This document shows, piece by piece, positions 44,374 to 53,336 of a DNA stretch of 64,000 nucleotides. The stretch lies in assembly GCA_003212275.1 (NCBI GenBank), contig QCQE01000002.1:1-64000 (forward strand), written 5' to 3'. Within the stretch, counting starts at the first letter, position 1; each line of letters begins with the position of its first letter. The position numbers and the translations under genes are program-made. Source of the stretch: Pelagibacteraceae bacterium AG-447-N18 (GTDB lineage: Bacteria; Pseudomonadota; Alphaproteobacteria; Pelagibacterales; Pelagibacteraceae). The notes under the pieces are model-generated. The model was not told the origin of the DNA. It ran no database searches and saw only the letters and a program-made list of their open reading frames with translations.

Positions 44374-45402
44374 TTAGGGCTCTTTAGAGATAATTATTGA
44401 TTGATTGACCTTTTCAATAATACAACCACCTAATGTAGCTCTATTCAATCGATTATTTTCAACTTCCCGGATAATTTTTTCTAATTTTTTTCCTCTTACA
44501 GAATAATATTTTTTGCCAATTAACTTTAATGATTCTGAAAAGGCTCTAAAAGTAACCTCTTGGGGTTGGAGAAAAAAATCAATATTGATCACTAATCTTT
44601 TTTTATTATTTAAAAAAGAGGTATTTTCTCGTAAATTTTTATCAACATAAAATTCGATTACTTTGTTTGCATATTTTAAATTTTTAATCGTTTTTTTTAA
44701 TTTATTTTTATCTAAACCATCTCCTTCAAGATTTTTCATTAATTTTCTTACTCGAACTCTTTGATATTTTTCATCATAGTTTGTTGGATCTTCTACATAA
44801 AAATTAAAAACTTTTTTTGAAATAAAAATTAAATCCTCTTTTTTTATATCAATTAAAGGTCTTAATATGTTCTTTTTTTTTATTGTTGTCTTTATGTCTA
44901 GAGATGTGAGGCCTTTTATTCCACTACCCCTCAGAAGTCTTATAAAAAAATTTTCAATTAAATCATCCTCGTGATGCCCCATTAAAATATCTTTGATTTT
45001 TAATTGATTGCATTTCTTGAAAAGTATTTCATATCTTTTAGTCCTAGCAATTGACTGGATGCTTTTCTTTGGTTTCTTTCCTTTCCAAGTTAATATTTCT
45101 GATTTTATAAAGTTTTTTTTAAGCAAATTTAAAACAAATTTAGCCTCTTTTGAAGACTCAGGTCTAAGTTTATGGTCAATAATATAAAACTTTGATTTTA
45201 AATTTTTTTTAATTGCATAAATTTTAGATAAAAAAGCTAAAGCAAGACTATCTGGACCACCTGAGACTGCAACTGCAAAACTTTCATCTAAATTTAAAGA
45301 GATCTCAAATTTTTTATAAATCTTATTTATTCTTTTATTATTTAAGTTATCTCTTAAAAATTTAGGAATTCTGGTTGTTGCATTCGAATTTCTGAGACTC
45401 AT
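44374..45402 (-). CDS. tilS: tRNA(Ile)-lysidine synthase
   Basis: Converts C34 of tRNA-Ile(CAU) to lysidine so that it reads AUA. A 342-residue PP-loop ATPase with SGGPDS at 47-52 and the downstream GHHEDDLIENFFIRLLRGSGIKGL segment diagnostic of TilS. Shorter than E. coli TilS (432), lacking most of the C-terminal domain, as in many alphaproteobacterial and Gram-positive forms. Its start lies 41 bp inside cpoB; no later start preserves the protein, so the overlap seems real. AUA is a common codon in a genome this AT-rich. Confidence 0.95.
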   Translation of the reverse strand: MSLRNSNATTRIPKFLRDNLNNKRINKIYKKFEISLNLDESFAVAVSGGPDSLALAFLSKIYAIKKNLKSKFYIIDHKLRPESSKEAKFVLNLLKKNFIKSEILTWKGKKPKKSIQSIARTKRYEILFKKCNQLKIKDILMGHHEDDLIENFFIRLLRGSGIKGLTSLDIKTTIKKKNILRPLIDIKKEDLIFISKKVFNFYVEDPTNYDEKYQRVRVRKLMKNLEGDGLDKNKLKKTIKNLKYANKVIEFYVDKNLRENTSFLNNKKRLVINIDFFLQPQEVTFRAFSESLKLIGKKYYSVRGKKLEKIIREVENNRLNRATLGGCIIEKVNQSIIISKEP

Positions 45403-46360
45403 ATTTAGCTTTTTGTATCACAGATTGGTTTGCCTCTGGATATTGTTCTTCAACACCATTAATCATTTTGCAACCTTGATCTTTTTCTCCAATTTGTACC
45501 ATTGATACACCAAGCTTTAATAAGTTTATAGGTGCTTTTTCACCTTTAGGGTATCTCTGATAACCTTCTAAATATGCTGAGGCTGCATCCGTGTACAATT
45601 GTCGTATCCTAAAAGTTTCTGCATACCAATATTGAGCATTCCCAGCTAGATTATGTTCAGGATTTGTGTCAACGAACTCTCTGAATGCTCTTTCGGCAGT
45701 TGAATAATCACCAACTTTTAAAAAGCTTGTAGCAAACTGATATTGTTTATCTGGAGACTCATTTGGAAGAATTTTTTCTTCAGCTTGAAAAGTTTCGGTT
45801 ACTACTAAAGCTGTTGAGTCTACAGAATTAGTTTTTTGTGATGTTTCGTTTGTCGCTGTATCTTTATACGATATAGATCCCAAATCTTGAGGTTGAGAAC
45901 TTCCAGGCAAAACTTCTATTTGCTCATTATTTGTTTTTTTTGTTAATTTATTTGTAGTTGCATCAGAAGACACAACATTTTCCAAGTCCTGAAATCTTAT
46001 TTGATTATCTGCTTGCACTTTTGACATCCTGCTGGATAATTTATCTAACTTAAAATTTATTTCCTCAAACTTATTTGTGAGTTCCTGAAATTGATTTTCA
46101 ATTTCTGAAAGTTTTAATAAATGTCTTGTAAGAACATCTTCTGAATTATTATCTAAATCAGAATTCAAATTCATAGAACTATCACTATTTAATTCGATTG
46201 ATCCTGAGTATACTGCTTTTTCCAAAGTCTTTATATCTTTCTGAAGTTGATCTATTATTTCATAAATATTGTGATTGTCTGCAAAAGAATAAGTTATCAA
46301 AAAGAAATTACCTAAAATGAATATAATAATTTTAGATTTTTTTAAAATGTATCGCATCAA
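45362..46360 (-). CDS. cpoB: CpoB/YbgF, Tol-Pal-associated periplasmic TPR protein
   Basis: A 332-residue exported protein: signal peptide (about 1-27, ending SYSFA-D), an N-terminal coiled-coil trimerisation segment (about 75-125) and C-terminal TPR repeats (from about 205: QYQFATSFLKVGDYSTAERAFREFV, then AQYWYAETFRIRQLYTDAASAYLEGY). CpoB coordinates PBP1B and Tol during outer-membrane constriction. It follows pal but is separated by a clear terminator, so it may have its own promoter and is linked instead to tilS-ftsH. Confidence 0.93.
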   Translation of the reverse strand: MMRYILKKSKIIIFILGNFFLITYSFADNHNIYEIIDQLQKDIKTLEKAVYSGSIELNSDSSMNLNSDLDNNSEDVLTRHLLKLSEIENQFQELTNKFEEINFKLDKLSSRMSKVQADNQIRFQDLENVVSSDATTNKLTKKTNNEQIEVLPGSSQPQDLGSISYKDTATNETSQKTNSVDSTALVVTETFQAEEKILPNESPDKQYQFATSFLKVGDYSTAERAFREFVDTNPEHNLAGNAQYWYAETFRIRQLYTDAASAYLEGYQRYPKGEKAPINLLKLGVSMVQIGEKDQGCKMINGVEEQYPEANQSVIQKAKYESQKFECNNQNS

Positions 46361-46384
46361 AATAATCTTATGATTAAAATAATG

Positions 46385-46427
46385 GCAAAAAAAAGACCCT
46401 TAACTAATTGTATTAATTAAGGGTCTT
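46385..46427 (-). terminator. Rho-independent terminator after pal
   Basis: Perfect 11-bp stem AAGACCCTTAA (46393-46403)/TTAAGGGTCTT (46417-46427), followed on the reverse strand by an uninterrupted run of T (complement of the A run ending at 46394). It ends tol-pal transcription before cpoB. The clearest intrinsic terminator in the window. Confidence 0.85.
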
Positions 46428-46440
46428 AAATATTTTAAAA

Positions 46441-46920
46441 TTAATTTGCTTTTACTGTAACAGATCTTCTGTTTTTTGACCAAGCCAAAGGATTGGAGCC
46501 AGAGTCAACTGGTCTTTCTTTTCCATAACTTAGAACGGAAATTCTGTTAGAGGAAATTCCATAAGTCATCAAATAATCTTTGGCAGCATTTGCTCTTCTT
46601 TCACCTAATGCTAAGTTATATTCTCTTGTTCCTCTTTCGTCAGCATGTCCCTCAAGCACGATCGTAATATCAGAATTTTTTCTTAACCATGCCGCTTGTT
46701 TTCTTAAAGTTTCTCTTGATGCAGTAGTCAAAACTGACTCATTAGTTGCAAAGAAAACTCTGTCAGGAACACCCGAAGCTAAATATTCAACTGTATCAGT
46801 TCCAGTGTAAACATCTCCTTGCATTTGTCCTGTAGATTTTTTTGATGTTGCGCAAGCAGACAACACTAAACATGCAAATAATACTAAAAAAGTGTTCTTT
46901 AAAATTTTGTTTAATTTCAT
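46441..46920 (-). CDS. pal: Peptidoglycan-associated lipoprotein Pal
   Basis: A 159-residue outer-membrane lipoprotein. Signal peptide with lipobox LSAC (FACLVLSACATSKK), then a linker and an OmpA-like peptidoglycan-binding domain (LEGHADERGTREYNLALGERRA, SYGKERP). Pal links the outer membrane to the wall and binds TolB. The start at 46920 is supported by ribosome site AAGGAG 5-6 nt upstream; an in-frame ATG at 46962 would add 14 residues ahead of the signal peptide and is rejected. Followed by a strong terminator. Confidence 0.97.
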   Translation of the reverse strand: MKLNKILKNTFLVLFACLVLSACATSKKSTGQMQGDVYTGTDTVEYLASGVPDRVFFATNESVLTTASRETLRKQAAWLRKNSDITIVLEGHADERGTREYNLALGERRANAAKDYLMTYGISSNRISVLSYGKERPVDSGSNPLAWSKNRRSVTVKAN

Positions 46921-46965
46921 TAATGCTCCTTGGTCAATATTTCTTATAACTAACTTTTTCACAAC

Positions 46966-46994
46966 TAATTAAATGTTTCAAGGTAAAAAATCAA
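46966..46994 (-). promoter_or_regulatory. Possible internal promoter for pal
   Basis: Reverse strand: TTGATT (46994-46989), 17-nt spacer, TAATTA (46971-46966) in the 85-bp tolB-pal gap; would give a leader of about 39 nt including the AAGGAG site. Confidence 0.3.
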
Positions 46995-47005
46995 CATATT
47001 TTCAG

Positions 47006-48346
47006 TTAATTACTTAATAAAGATGACCATGATGGGTCTGATGCATCAGTTGGGGTATCTACAAGCCTTTCATTGTAGCCTGTTAAATCAATTGACCACA
47101 ATTTTGCAGAAAAACCCTCTCCTTTATCATCAGTTTTAGTCTCTCTGTAAAAAATTAAAACTCGTCCATTAGGCGACCAGGAAGGAGCTTCTTGATAAAA
47201 ATTTTCTGTCAACAATCTCTCACCAGATCCATCAGTTCTCATCACACCGATGTAGAATTTACCTTTATGTAATTTTGTAAAAGCGATTAAATCACCTCTT
47301 GGAGACCAAACAGGGGTACCATATAAACCATTTCCAAAAGAAATTCTTTTAACATTGCTACCATCACTTTTCATTACATAAATTTGTTGGTACCCACTCC
47401 TGTCAGAGTTAAAACAAATAAATTTTCCATCCGGGGAATAAGATGGTGAAGTATCTATAGAGGGATGATTGGTAATTTTCTCTACAATTCTATTTTCTAA
47501 ATCCATTGTATAAATATCCGAATTTCCATCCTTAGCAAAACTCATTATAATTTTTTTCCCATCTGGAGAAAATCTAGGAGCAAAAGTCATTCCTGGAAAA
47601 TCACCAACCACTTCTTGAATACCTGTTTCTATATCAAGAAGATAAACTCTAGGTAAATTTCTAAAATAAGATAAATATGTAACCATTTGACTTGTAGGAT
47701 TAAACCTTGGTGTCAAAACAAGTTCATTCCCTAAAGTTAAAAATTTATTATTTGCACCATCTTGATCCATGATAGCTAATTTTTTAATCCTCTTGGTTTT
47801 TGGACCCTCCTCAGCAACATAGATTATCCTAGTATCAAAATAACCTTTTTCTCCAGTTAATCTCTCATAAACTTTGTCTGTTATTATATGACCAACACGT
47901 CTCCAGTTGTTTGGGACTGTCGTAAATGCAAGAGCCATCATTTCTTTACCAGCCAGTACATCCCATAATCTAAACTCAACTCTAAGTTTATCATCAACAT
48001 TTTTTACTTTACCTGTAATTAAAGCTTGTGCTTTAATTAAATTCCAATCCTCAAAACGTGGTTTTAGATGAGCAATATCAGGTGCTTGAAGAAAAGCATT
48101 TTTATCTAATGGATTAAAAAGACCTGAGGTTTTCAAATTTTTTTCGATAACTTTAGAAATTTCTGATCCAATATCTTTTTTCTTTAAAGTTTTCTCAAAA
48201 CTCTTTTTTGATTCATCATCAATTGATAATGGTGACACTGCAATAGGCAGTGGATTCAAATTTCCTCGCGTAATATCTACCTCAATTAGACCAAATGCAT
48301 TACAAGGTATTATAAATATTAAAAATAAAATAATTATATTTCTCAT
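47006..48346 (-). CDS. tolB: TolB, periplasmic Tol-Pal beta-propeller protein
   Basis: A 446-residue exported protein: signal peptide (about 1-18), N-terminal alpha/beta domain and a C-terminal six-bladed propeller with repeated [16 protein letters not shown] and WSPNGRVL segments, typical of WD40-like TolB repeats. It binds Pal and, through its N-terminus, TolA. Fourth gene of tolQ-tolR-tolA-tolB-pal, 9 bp after tolA. Confidence 0.97.
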   Translation of the reverse strand: MRNIIILFLIFIIPCNAFGLIEVDITRGNLNPLPIAVSPLSIDDESKKSFEKTLKKKDIGSEISKVIEKNLKTSGLFNPLDKNAFLQAPDIAHLKPRFEDWNLIKAQALITGKVKNVDDKLRVEFRLWDVLAGKEMMALAFTTVPNNWRRVGHIITDKVYERLTGEKGYFDTRIIYVAEEGPKTKRIKKLAIMDQDGANNKFLTLGNELVLTPRFNPTSQMVTYLSYFRNLPRVYLLDIETGIQEVVGDFPGMTFAPRFSPDGKKIIMSFAKDGNSDIYTMDLENRIVEKITNHPSIDTSPSYSPDGKFICFNSDRSGYQQIYVMKSDGSNVKRISFGNGLYGTPVWSPRGDLIAFTKLHKGKFYIGVMRTDGSGERLLTENFYQEAPSWSPNGRVLIFYRETKTDDKGEGFSAKLWSIDLTGYNERLVDTPTDASDPSWSSLLSN

Positions 48347-48355
48347 AAAAATATT

Positions 48356-49165
48356 CTATCCCTCTAACATCTCTCTTGCATCAAAATTTAATTGTAGTTC
48401 TTTCCATCTCTCATAACCAGTTGTAGGAACTCTTAAGGGCTGGCATAATTTTATTGCTCTTAAAGCACTTTCCGCTAAAACCTTATAAAAACCTTGACCA
48501 GGTTTATTCATTCTTGCATGATCCAAAATCTCTGACTCCTGAATTGTTCCATCTGGATTCAGTTGAAGTTTAATTCTTACTAATAAATTTTCATTGTAAG
48601 GCAGACCCAAAGGAATACTCCAACAACCAAATATTTGAGCTTTTAAAGCATCCTCTTCACTTAAAGATAAACCTGCATTTTCAACATTCTTTTTTTGATC
48701 TTGTGTAATTTTATTATTTTTTTTTATCGTTTCAGCACTTTCAACTTTAGATTTATCAATTAAGGCTGCAATATTATTTGGATCAAATAACTCTTTTTTT
48801 TCAAATTCAGAAACTTGCTTAACCTCATTATCAATTTTTTCTGGATTTTGTTTATCCTCTTTTATTTTCTCAACTTTTTGAGGCTTATCATCTGGCATTG
48901 GAACTGCATCTGGTTTAATTTTTTTTACTTTTTTTGGGGGCGCTTGTTCAGATACCAACTTTTTTTCTTTCTCTTTAATTTTTTCAATAATTTTTTTTGC
49001 CTTAGGTGCGTATGGAATATTGGTTTTATCTGTGATCTGTATTAATTCTACAGATACTATCGGGGGAAGATCAATAGGTTTTTTAGCTAAGAAAGGTAAA
49101 CTAAAAGCTGTGATCATGATTAAAACCAGATGTGATACAGAAGATATAATTATACTTCTATTCAC
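48356..49165 (-). CDS. tolA: TolA-like energy-transducing protein
   Basis: A 269-residue protein: cytoplasmic start, one TM segment (about 7-25), a long Lys/Glu/Pro-rich region (about 60-165) that would span the periplasm, and a C-terminal TolA/TonB-like domain (about 180-269, FGCWSIPLGLPYNENLLVRI...). Position between tolR and tolB supports TolA. E. coli TolA is longer (421), so the helical arm is short. The low-complexity middle is expected to diverge fast. Confidence 0.9.
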   Translation of the reverse strand: MNRSIIISSVSHLVLIMITAFSLPFLAKKPIDLPPIVSVELIQITDKTNIPYAPKAKKIIEKIKEKEKKLVSEQAPPKKVKKIKPDAVPMPDDKPQKVEKIKEDKQNPEKIDNEVKQVSEFEKKELFDPNNIAALIDKSKVESAETIKKNNKITQDQKKNVENAGLSLSEEDALKAQIFGCWSIPLGLPYNENLLVRIKLQLNPDGTIQESEILDHARMNKPGQGFYKVLAESALRAIKLCQPLRVPTTGYERWKELQLNFDAREMLEG

Positions 49166-49168
49166 TTC

Positions 49169-49585
49169 TTACCTTTCTTTATATGGTTCGGATATAAGTG
49201 CTACTTTGGTAAAACCAGACCCGGATAGTAAGCCCATAATTTCCAATACTCTTCCATAATTAATTGTTTTATCACCCCTTACGTAAATTCTTGTATCAGT
49301 TCTATTTTTTGAAACCGCTAGAACTTTTGCTATTATTTTTTCATATTCAACTTTTGACTCTTGAATATAAATTTCACCTTTAGAGTTTATTGTTAAAGTC
49401 AGTGGTTCAGCTTCCTCGGGAAGAGAGTCGGCAGAACTTTCTGGTAAATCAACTTGAACTCCTACAGTTAACAGAGGGGCAGTAACCATAAAAATAATCA
49501 AAAGCACTAACATTACATCCACAAATGGTGTTACATTTATTTCGCTCATTGGTTCTTTTGATGAACGATTTAATTTAAAAGCCAT
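49169..49585 (-). CDS. tolR: TolR, ExbD-family Tol-Pal motor component
   Basis: A 138-residue ExbD/TolR protein: single TM near residues 17-40 containing the conserved proton-path aspartate in NVTPFVDVMLVLLIIFMVTAP, then a periplasmic domain. With TolQ it converts proton motive force into TolA movement. 1 bp after tolQ and 3 bp before tolA. Confidence 0.96.
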   Translation of the reverse strand: MAFKLNRSSKEPMSEINVTPFVDVMLVLLIIFMVTAPLLTVGVQVDLPESSADSLPEEAEPLTLTINSKGEIYIQESKVEYEKIIAKVLAVSKNRTDTRIYVRGDKTINYGRVLEIMGLLSGSGFTKVALISEPYKER

Positions 49586-49586
49586 C

Positions 49587-50261
49587 TTAGATAATCGTTA
49601 AAAATCTTTTTGAAAAATTTTCTAATTTTTGGGAATACTTAATTGAGTCATTATTAAATTTATTATATGCAACAACCGCAGGTATCGCTGCTAGTAGACC
49701 TAATGCAGTTGCGAATAGTGCTTCAGCTATTCCAGGTGCAACAATTGCCAAACTCGTATTTCTTGAAATTGCTATAGATTGAAAAGAGTTCATAATTCCC
49801 CAAACTGTTCCGAATAGGCCTATGAATGGAGCTGTTGATCCAACTGTTGCTAAAAAAGTAAAACCTTTAGTGATTTTTGATATTTGTTTTTCAATACCCG
49901 TCTCTAACATTGTGATCATTCTGTTGTTTAAATCTGTTCTAGATCTTCTCTTCAATAAGTTTTGCATCGCATCTTTAAATATTAAAGCCATCGGGTCTTG
50001 AACGTTTGCTGGTAGATTATTATAAAAAGTTTCTGCAGATTTAGAATTCCAAAACTTTGCTTCAAACTCTTCAGTAGATTGATTTATTTTTTTAAACAAT
50101 CTATATTTTTCAATAATTACTGCCCATGAATATATGGAACAAGCTATTAACATTATGATAACTGATTTAACAACTATGTCAGCTCTAATAAATAAATTTA
50201 TTAAAGAAAAATCAGCACTTGATGCTAGCCCAACCGCTTGAGACGTGATATCAGCTTCCAT
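49587..50261 (-). CDS. tolQ: TolQ, MotA/ExbB-family Tol-Pal motor component
   Basis: A 224-residue inner-membrane protein with three TM segments (about 27-47, 130-150, 170-190). GLFGTVWGIMNSFQ and the C-terminal APGIAEALFATALGLLAAIPAVVAYN are diagnostic of the ExbB/TolQ family. First gene of tolQRAB-pal. The ruvC-like gene lies 50 bp upstream with no ybgC thioesterase gene between. Confidence 0.96.
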   Translation of the reverse strand: MEADITSQAVGLASSADFSLINLFIRADIVVKSVIIMLIACSIYSWAVIIEKYRLFKKINQSTEEFEAKFWNSKSAETFYNNLPANVQDPMALIFKDAMQNLLKRRSRTDLNNRMITMLETGIEKQISKITKGFTFLATVGSTAPFIGLFGTVWGIMNSFQSIAISRNTSLAIVAPGIAEALFATALGLLAAIPAVVAYNKFNNDSIKYSQKLENFSKRFLTII

Positions 50262-50311
50262 ATCGTCTTCTCACACTTAAATGTGTCATGATTTTGTCTG
50301 AATATTTTAAG

Positions 50312-50806
50312 CTATTCATCAATTTTGTAAGTTTCATGATAAAAACTTGCTATCAAAATCGCATCAGCTTTATTTGAGTCTTTCTTTCTTGATAATTGAG
50401 ATGAAAAATAAGGAAATATTTCTATTGCTCTTGTCCTGCTGGCATCTTTCTCAGAATTTAAAAGATTAAAATATTTTTTCCATTTTGCTGGCCTTACAAA
50501 GTACATGGGTAATTGCATCGCGTTACAAATACCCTTTAAGATTCCAAACGATTGTCCAAAATTAAACATGCTAGTAACGCCTTGGCCAGGCATTGCAGAA
50601 ACGTGTTCAATCACAACTCTAATTTGATTTTTTTCAAATTGTTTAATTCTTTTGGTAACTTCATTATAAACTTGCGAACCATTTACTTGTTTTTTATTTT
50701 TTTTCCCATCTGTCATTATGGGCATTTCAATAACATCTAAGATTTTTCCATTTTCTAAAAAACAAATTGAACCAGAAATTCCAGGATCTATACCTATTAT
50801 TAACAT
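50312..50806 (-). CDS. RuvC-like (phage-type) RNase H-fold nuclease
   Basis: A 164-residue RuvC/RNase H-fold protein. The first strand IIGIDPGISGSI carries Asp7; Glu67 is in VVIEHVSAMPGQG; the final helix region KKDSNKADAILIA supplies Asp143 and Asp148: the four acidic positions expected of a RuvC-type two-metal site. The segment PGQGVTSMFNFGQSFGILKG differs from canonical RuvC and resembles RuvC-like proteins I know from phages and some proteobacteria. The likely role is Holliday-junction or other branched-DNA cleavage. It sits between yebC and tolQ, exactly where ruvC-ruvA-ruvB usually are, but ruvA and ruvB are absent here. Confidence 0.8.
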   Translation of the reverse strand: MLIIGIDPGISGSICFLENGKILDVIEMPIMTDGKKNKKQVNGSQVYNEVTKRIKQFEKNQIRVVIEHVSAMPGQGVTSMFNFGQSFGILKGICNAMQLPMYFVRPAKWKKYFNLLNSEKDASRTRAIEIFPYFSSQLSRKKDSNKADAILIASFYHETYKIDE

Positions 50807-50809
50807 AAT

Positions 50810-51532
50810 TTAATTTACAAATTCAGCGTTAGAATAAACATTTTGTACATCATCATTGTCTTCAAGTAATTCAAAGAAATTTATTAAATCTTCATTTTTT
50901 TCTTTAGAAATTTTTACACTATTGAGTGGTACCCATTCAATTTCTGTTGAAATGAAATTAGCAATTTCTTTTTCTAATTCTTTTTTAACATTATAAATTT
51001 CACTAACAGGACATTGTATTTCATGAAAATCATTTTCCGATTTACATTCATCAGCTCCAGCATTGGTAGCTAGCTCAAAAATTTGATCATCAGAAACCTC
51101 TTTTTTATCGATCTTTATAATTCCTAATTGATTAAAATTATGAGAAGCAGAACCTTGGGTTCCTAGATTGCCACCTACTTTTTGAAAAATTGTTCTAATA
51201 CTGGACGCTGTTCTATTTTTATTATCTGTTAATGCCTCTATTATTACTGCTACTTTTTCTGGTCCAAAGCCCTCATATCTTAAATTTTCAAAATTTGACT
51301 CGGTATTAACTGAAGATTTATCAATCGCTCTTTCTATATTTTCTTTGGGCATATTTGCTGATCTTGCGGCTTGAATCGCAGATCTTAATCTTGGATTTAT
51401 TGCTGGATCTTTATCCCCAAGTTTTGCTGCAACAGTAATTTCTTTCGACAACTTTGAAAAAATTTTAGATCTTTGCTTATCAGCTTTACCTTTTTTATGT
51501 TTTATTCCTGCCCAATGAGAATGTCCTGCCAT
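50810..51532 (-). CDS. yebC: YebC/PmpR-family protein (TACO1-like)
   Basis: A 240-residue member of the YebC family, starting MAGHSHWAGIKHKKGKADKQ, the invariant family N-terminus; GTQGSASHNF is the second conserved segment. Family members act as transcription factors (PmpR type) or help ribosomes through proline-rich stretches (YebC2/TACO1 type); which applies here is unclear. 3 bp before the ruvC-like gene and 7 bp after the YmdB-like gene. Confidence 0.96.
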   Translation of the reverse strand: MAGHSHWAGIKHKKGKADKQRSKIFSKLSKEITVAAKLGDKDPAINPRLRSAIQAARSANMPKENIERAIDKSSVNTESNFENLRYEGFGPEKVAVIIEALTDNKNRTASSIRTIFQKVGGNLGTQGSASHNFNQLGIIKIDKKEVSDDQIFELATNAGADECKSENDFHEIQCPVSEIYNVKKELEKEIANFISTEIEWVPLNSVKISKEKNEDLINFFELLEDNDDVQNVYSNAEFVN

Positions 51533-51539
51533 AAATTAA

Positions 51540-52343
51540 TTAATTATTCTTTAGCTGACCTCCAAAAACATAGCTTTCAATTTTATTTGCTAAACCAGTT
51601 TTTATATCACAATCAACAATTACTCCACTTAAAGTAGCATCACCAGTTGCTGGATAATTTTTAGTTGATTCTTTTTTCATAAATCTATTTAAAGAGTTAT
51701 CTTTATTCATTCCAATAACTGAGTCATAATCACCACACATACCTGCATCTGTTTGATAAGCTGTCCCATTTTTCAAAATTCTCGCATCATTTGTTGGAAT
51801 GTGTGTATGTGTTCCAACTACTAGAGTAGCTTTACCATCAAAAAAATATCCTATCGCATTTTTTTCACTAGTAGTTTCTCCATGAAAGTCAACAACTAGA
51901 AAATCATAATCCTCTTTTAGCTTGTGCTCTTTTAAAAATTTTTCTGAAATCTCGAATACGTCATCACATTTTTTCATAAAAACATTTCCCATTAAATTTA
52001 AAACACCAATTTTTATATTTTTTTCATTTTGAAAAACCTCAAATCCTTTACCTGGTGCTGGCTCAAATAAATTTTTTGGGCGAAGTAACCTATTTTCATT
52101 ATCGATAAATTTCATAATATCTTTTTGATCCCAAACGTGATTACCAGTGGTGATAACATCAACACCACATTTAAAAAAATCCTCACAGATTTCTTTTGTT
52201 AATCCAACTCCTGCCTCATCTGCATTTTCACCATTGACGATTACAAAATCAATTTTATTCAATTCTTTTTGGCTTAAAAGATTATTCAATATTTTTGAAC
52301 AACCTGAGTTCCCTACCACATCTCCTAAGAATAAAATTCTCAT
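51540..52343 (-). CDS. YmdB-family metallophosphoesterase (TIGR00282)
   Basis: A 267-residue calcineurin-like phosphoesterase. Metal-binding motifs are seen: FLGDVVGNSG, VNGENADEAGVGLT, TTGNHVWD, VDFHGETTSEK and VGTHTHIPTNDARI. B. subtilis YmdB hydrolyses cyclic nucleotides in vitro and affects biofilm or motility choices; the alphaproteobacterial role is unclear. Overlaps the cyclo-ligase gene by 4 bp; part of the ZauP-like-zapA-cyclo-ligase-ymdB-yebC group. Confidence 0.92.
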   Translation of the reverse strand: MRILFLGDVVGNSGCSKILNNLLSQKELNKIDFVIVNGENADEAGVGLTKEICEDFFKCGVDVITTGNHVWDQKDIMKFIDNENRLLRPKNLFEPAPGKGFEVFQNEKNIKIGVLNLMGNVFMKKCDDVFEISEKFLKEHKLKEDYDFLVVDFHGETTSEKNAIGYFFDGKATLVVGTHTHIPTNDARILKNGTAYQTDAGMCGDYDSVIGMNKDNSLNRFMKKESTKNYPATGDATLSGVIVDCDIKTGLANKIESYVFGGQLKNN

Positions 52344-52882
52344 ATAAAATTTTTATCTGTTACGATAAAATCCAGTTTCATATCATATTTGTTAGCTGGT
52401 ATTTTTTTTACTTTTTGAAAAGAATAAGCTAACCCAATTAATATAATTTTTTTGTTTTTTTTTACCTTTTTAATATACTTATCGTAATAACCACCTCCGT
52501 AACCTATTCTATTTAAATGATTATCAAAAGCTACAAGTGGTACTAAAAGAATACTTGGGTGGACAATTTGATCTGATGTAGGTTCAGGTATTCCATATTT
52601 ATTTATTGATAGAGGCTCTTTTGTTGACCAGTATAAAAAATCCATTTGATTATTTTTTTTAATTTTTGGCAATGATATTTGATAACCAAGTTTTTCAAGT
52701 TTATTTAGAATTTTAATTGGATCAACCTCGTAATTATATGGATAATAACCACCAATTATTTTTTTATTTACTTTTTCTTTTTTTAAAATTTTTATAATGT
52801 TACCAAATTTTATTACTAAATTTTTATTGTTATTTAGTTTTCTGGTTTTTAATAATTTTTTTCTGATCTCAGATTTATTCAC
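52340..52882 (-). CDS. 5-formyltetrahydrofolate cyclo-ligase
   Basis: A 180-residue enzyme recycling 5-formyl-THF to 5,10-methenyl-THF with ATP. N-terminal MNKSEIRKKLLKTRKLN is typical; the C-terminal VPLVAFDNHLNRIGYGGGYYDKYI is the family signature, with GGGYYD forming the ATP/folate site. In many proteobacteria the 6S RNA gene lies between zapA and this gene; here the gap is only 7 bp, so 6S RNA is elsewhere. Confidence 0.95.
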   Translation of the reverse strand: MNKSEIRKKLLKTRKLNNNKNLVIKFGNIIKILKKEKVNKKIIGGYYPYNYEVDPIKILNKLEKLGYQISLPKIKKNNQMDFLYWSTKEPLSINKYGIPEPTSDQIVHPSILLVPLVAFDNHLNRIGYGGGYYDKYIKKVKKNKKIILIGLAYSFQKVKKIPANKYDMKLDFIVTDKNFI

Positions 52883-52889
52883 TAGAATT

Positions 52890-53336
52890 TTACTTAGAAA
52901 TATTTTCTAAATTTGCTTTTTCAACAAAACTTGAAATTTCATCAGCAGCTTCGTCAATTAATTTCTCGTAACTCTTTTGATTTATTTCAATCTCATTTCT
53001 TAATTTAAGGTGGTCTTTATTAAGTGATTTTATTTCCAGCTCTTTCTTATCTCTGTACTCATAAATTAAAGTTTTAAGCTCTTTAAATTTATTTGAAAGG
53101 TCTCTCAACTCATTCTTTTTTTGATCTACTTTTTTTTTAGTTTCATAATATTCATCCATTACTTTAACAGCTGTAATTAATAGAAGTTTATTTTCCCCAA
53201 GATTTCCAAGATCCTTTTTAAGATTATTAAATTTCTGATTGATTTGAATTAATAATTCTTCAAGATGCTCTTCCTGGCCGTCCTCACAAGACAACAAAAA
53301 TTCTTTTCCGTTAAACTTAATACTTACGTTTGCCAT
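52890..53336 (-). CDS. zapA: ZapA, Z-ring-associated protein
   Basis: A 148-residue protein with an N-terminal ZapA domain (MANVSIKFNGKEFLLSCEDGQEEHL) and a long C-terminal coiled coil (about 65-140). ZapA bundles FtsZ filaments. It overlaps the small coiled-coil gene by 13 bp; in Caulobacter a coiled-coil partner, ZauP, is encoded next to zapA and acts with it, so the pair is probably functional here as well (inference). Confidence 0.9.
   Translation of the reverse strand: MANVSIKFNGKEFLLSCEDGQEEHLEELLIQINQKFNNLKKDLGNLGENKLLLITAVKVMDEYYETKKKVDQKKNELRDLSNKFKELKTLIYEYRDKKELEIKSLNKDHLKLRNEIEINQKSYEKLIDEAADEISSFVEKANLENISK

Noticed and set aside
46921-46962. Longer Pal start at 46962
   Set aside because: It would put 14 charged residues before the lipoprotein signal peptide; the ATG at 46920 has AAGGAG directly upstream.
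46922-47005. Riboswitch-like leader before pal
   Set aside because: The 85-bp gap is AT-rich with no conserved riboswitch core; a plain promoter and ribosome site explain it.
48815-49045. Plus-strand open frame rich in Phe/Trp/Asn
   Set aside because: Antisense of the Lys/Glu-rich arm of TolA; low-complexity shadow.
50312-50806. Prophage remnant
   Set aside because: The RuvC-like gene resembles phage proteins, but neighbours are core genes and there is no integrase, capsid, terminase or att repeat nearby.
52880-52892. 6S RNA gene between zapA and the 5-formyl-THF cyclo-ligase
   Set aside because: A frequent proteobacterial location for ssrS, but the gap here is only 7 bp, so no 6S RNA can fit.
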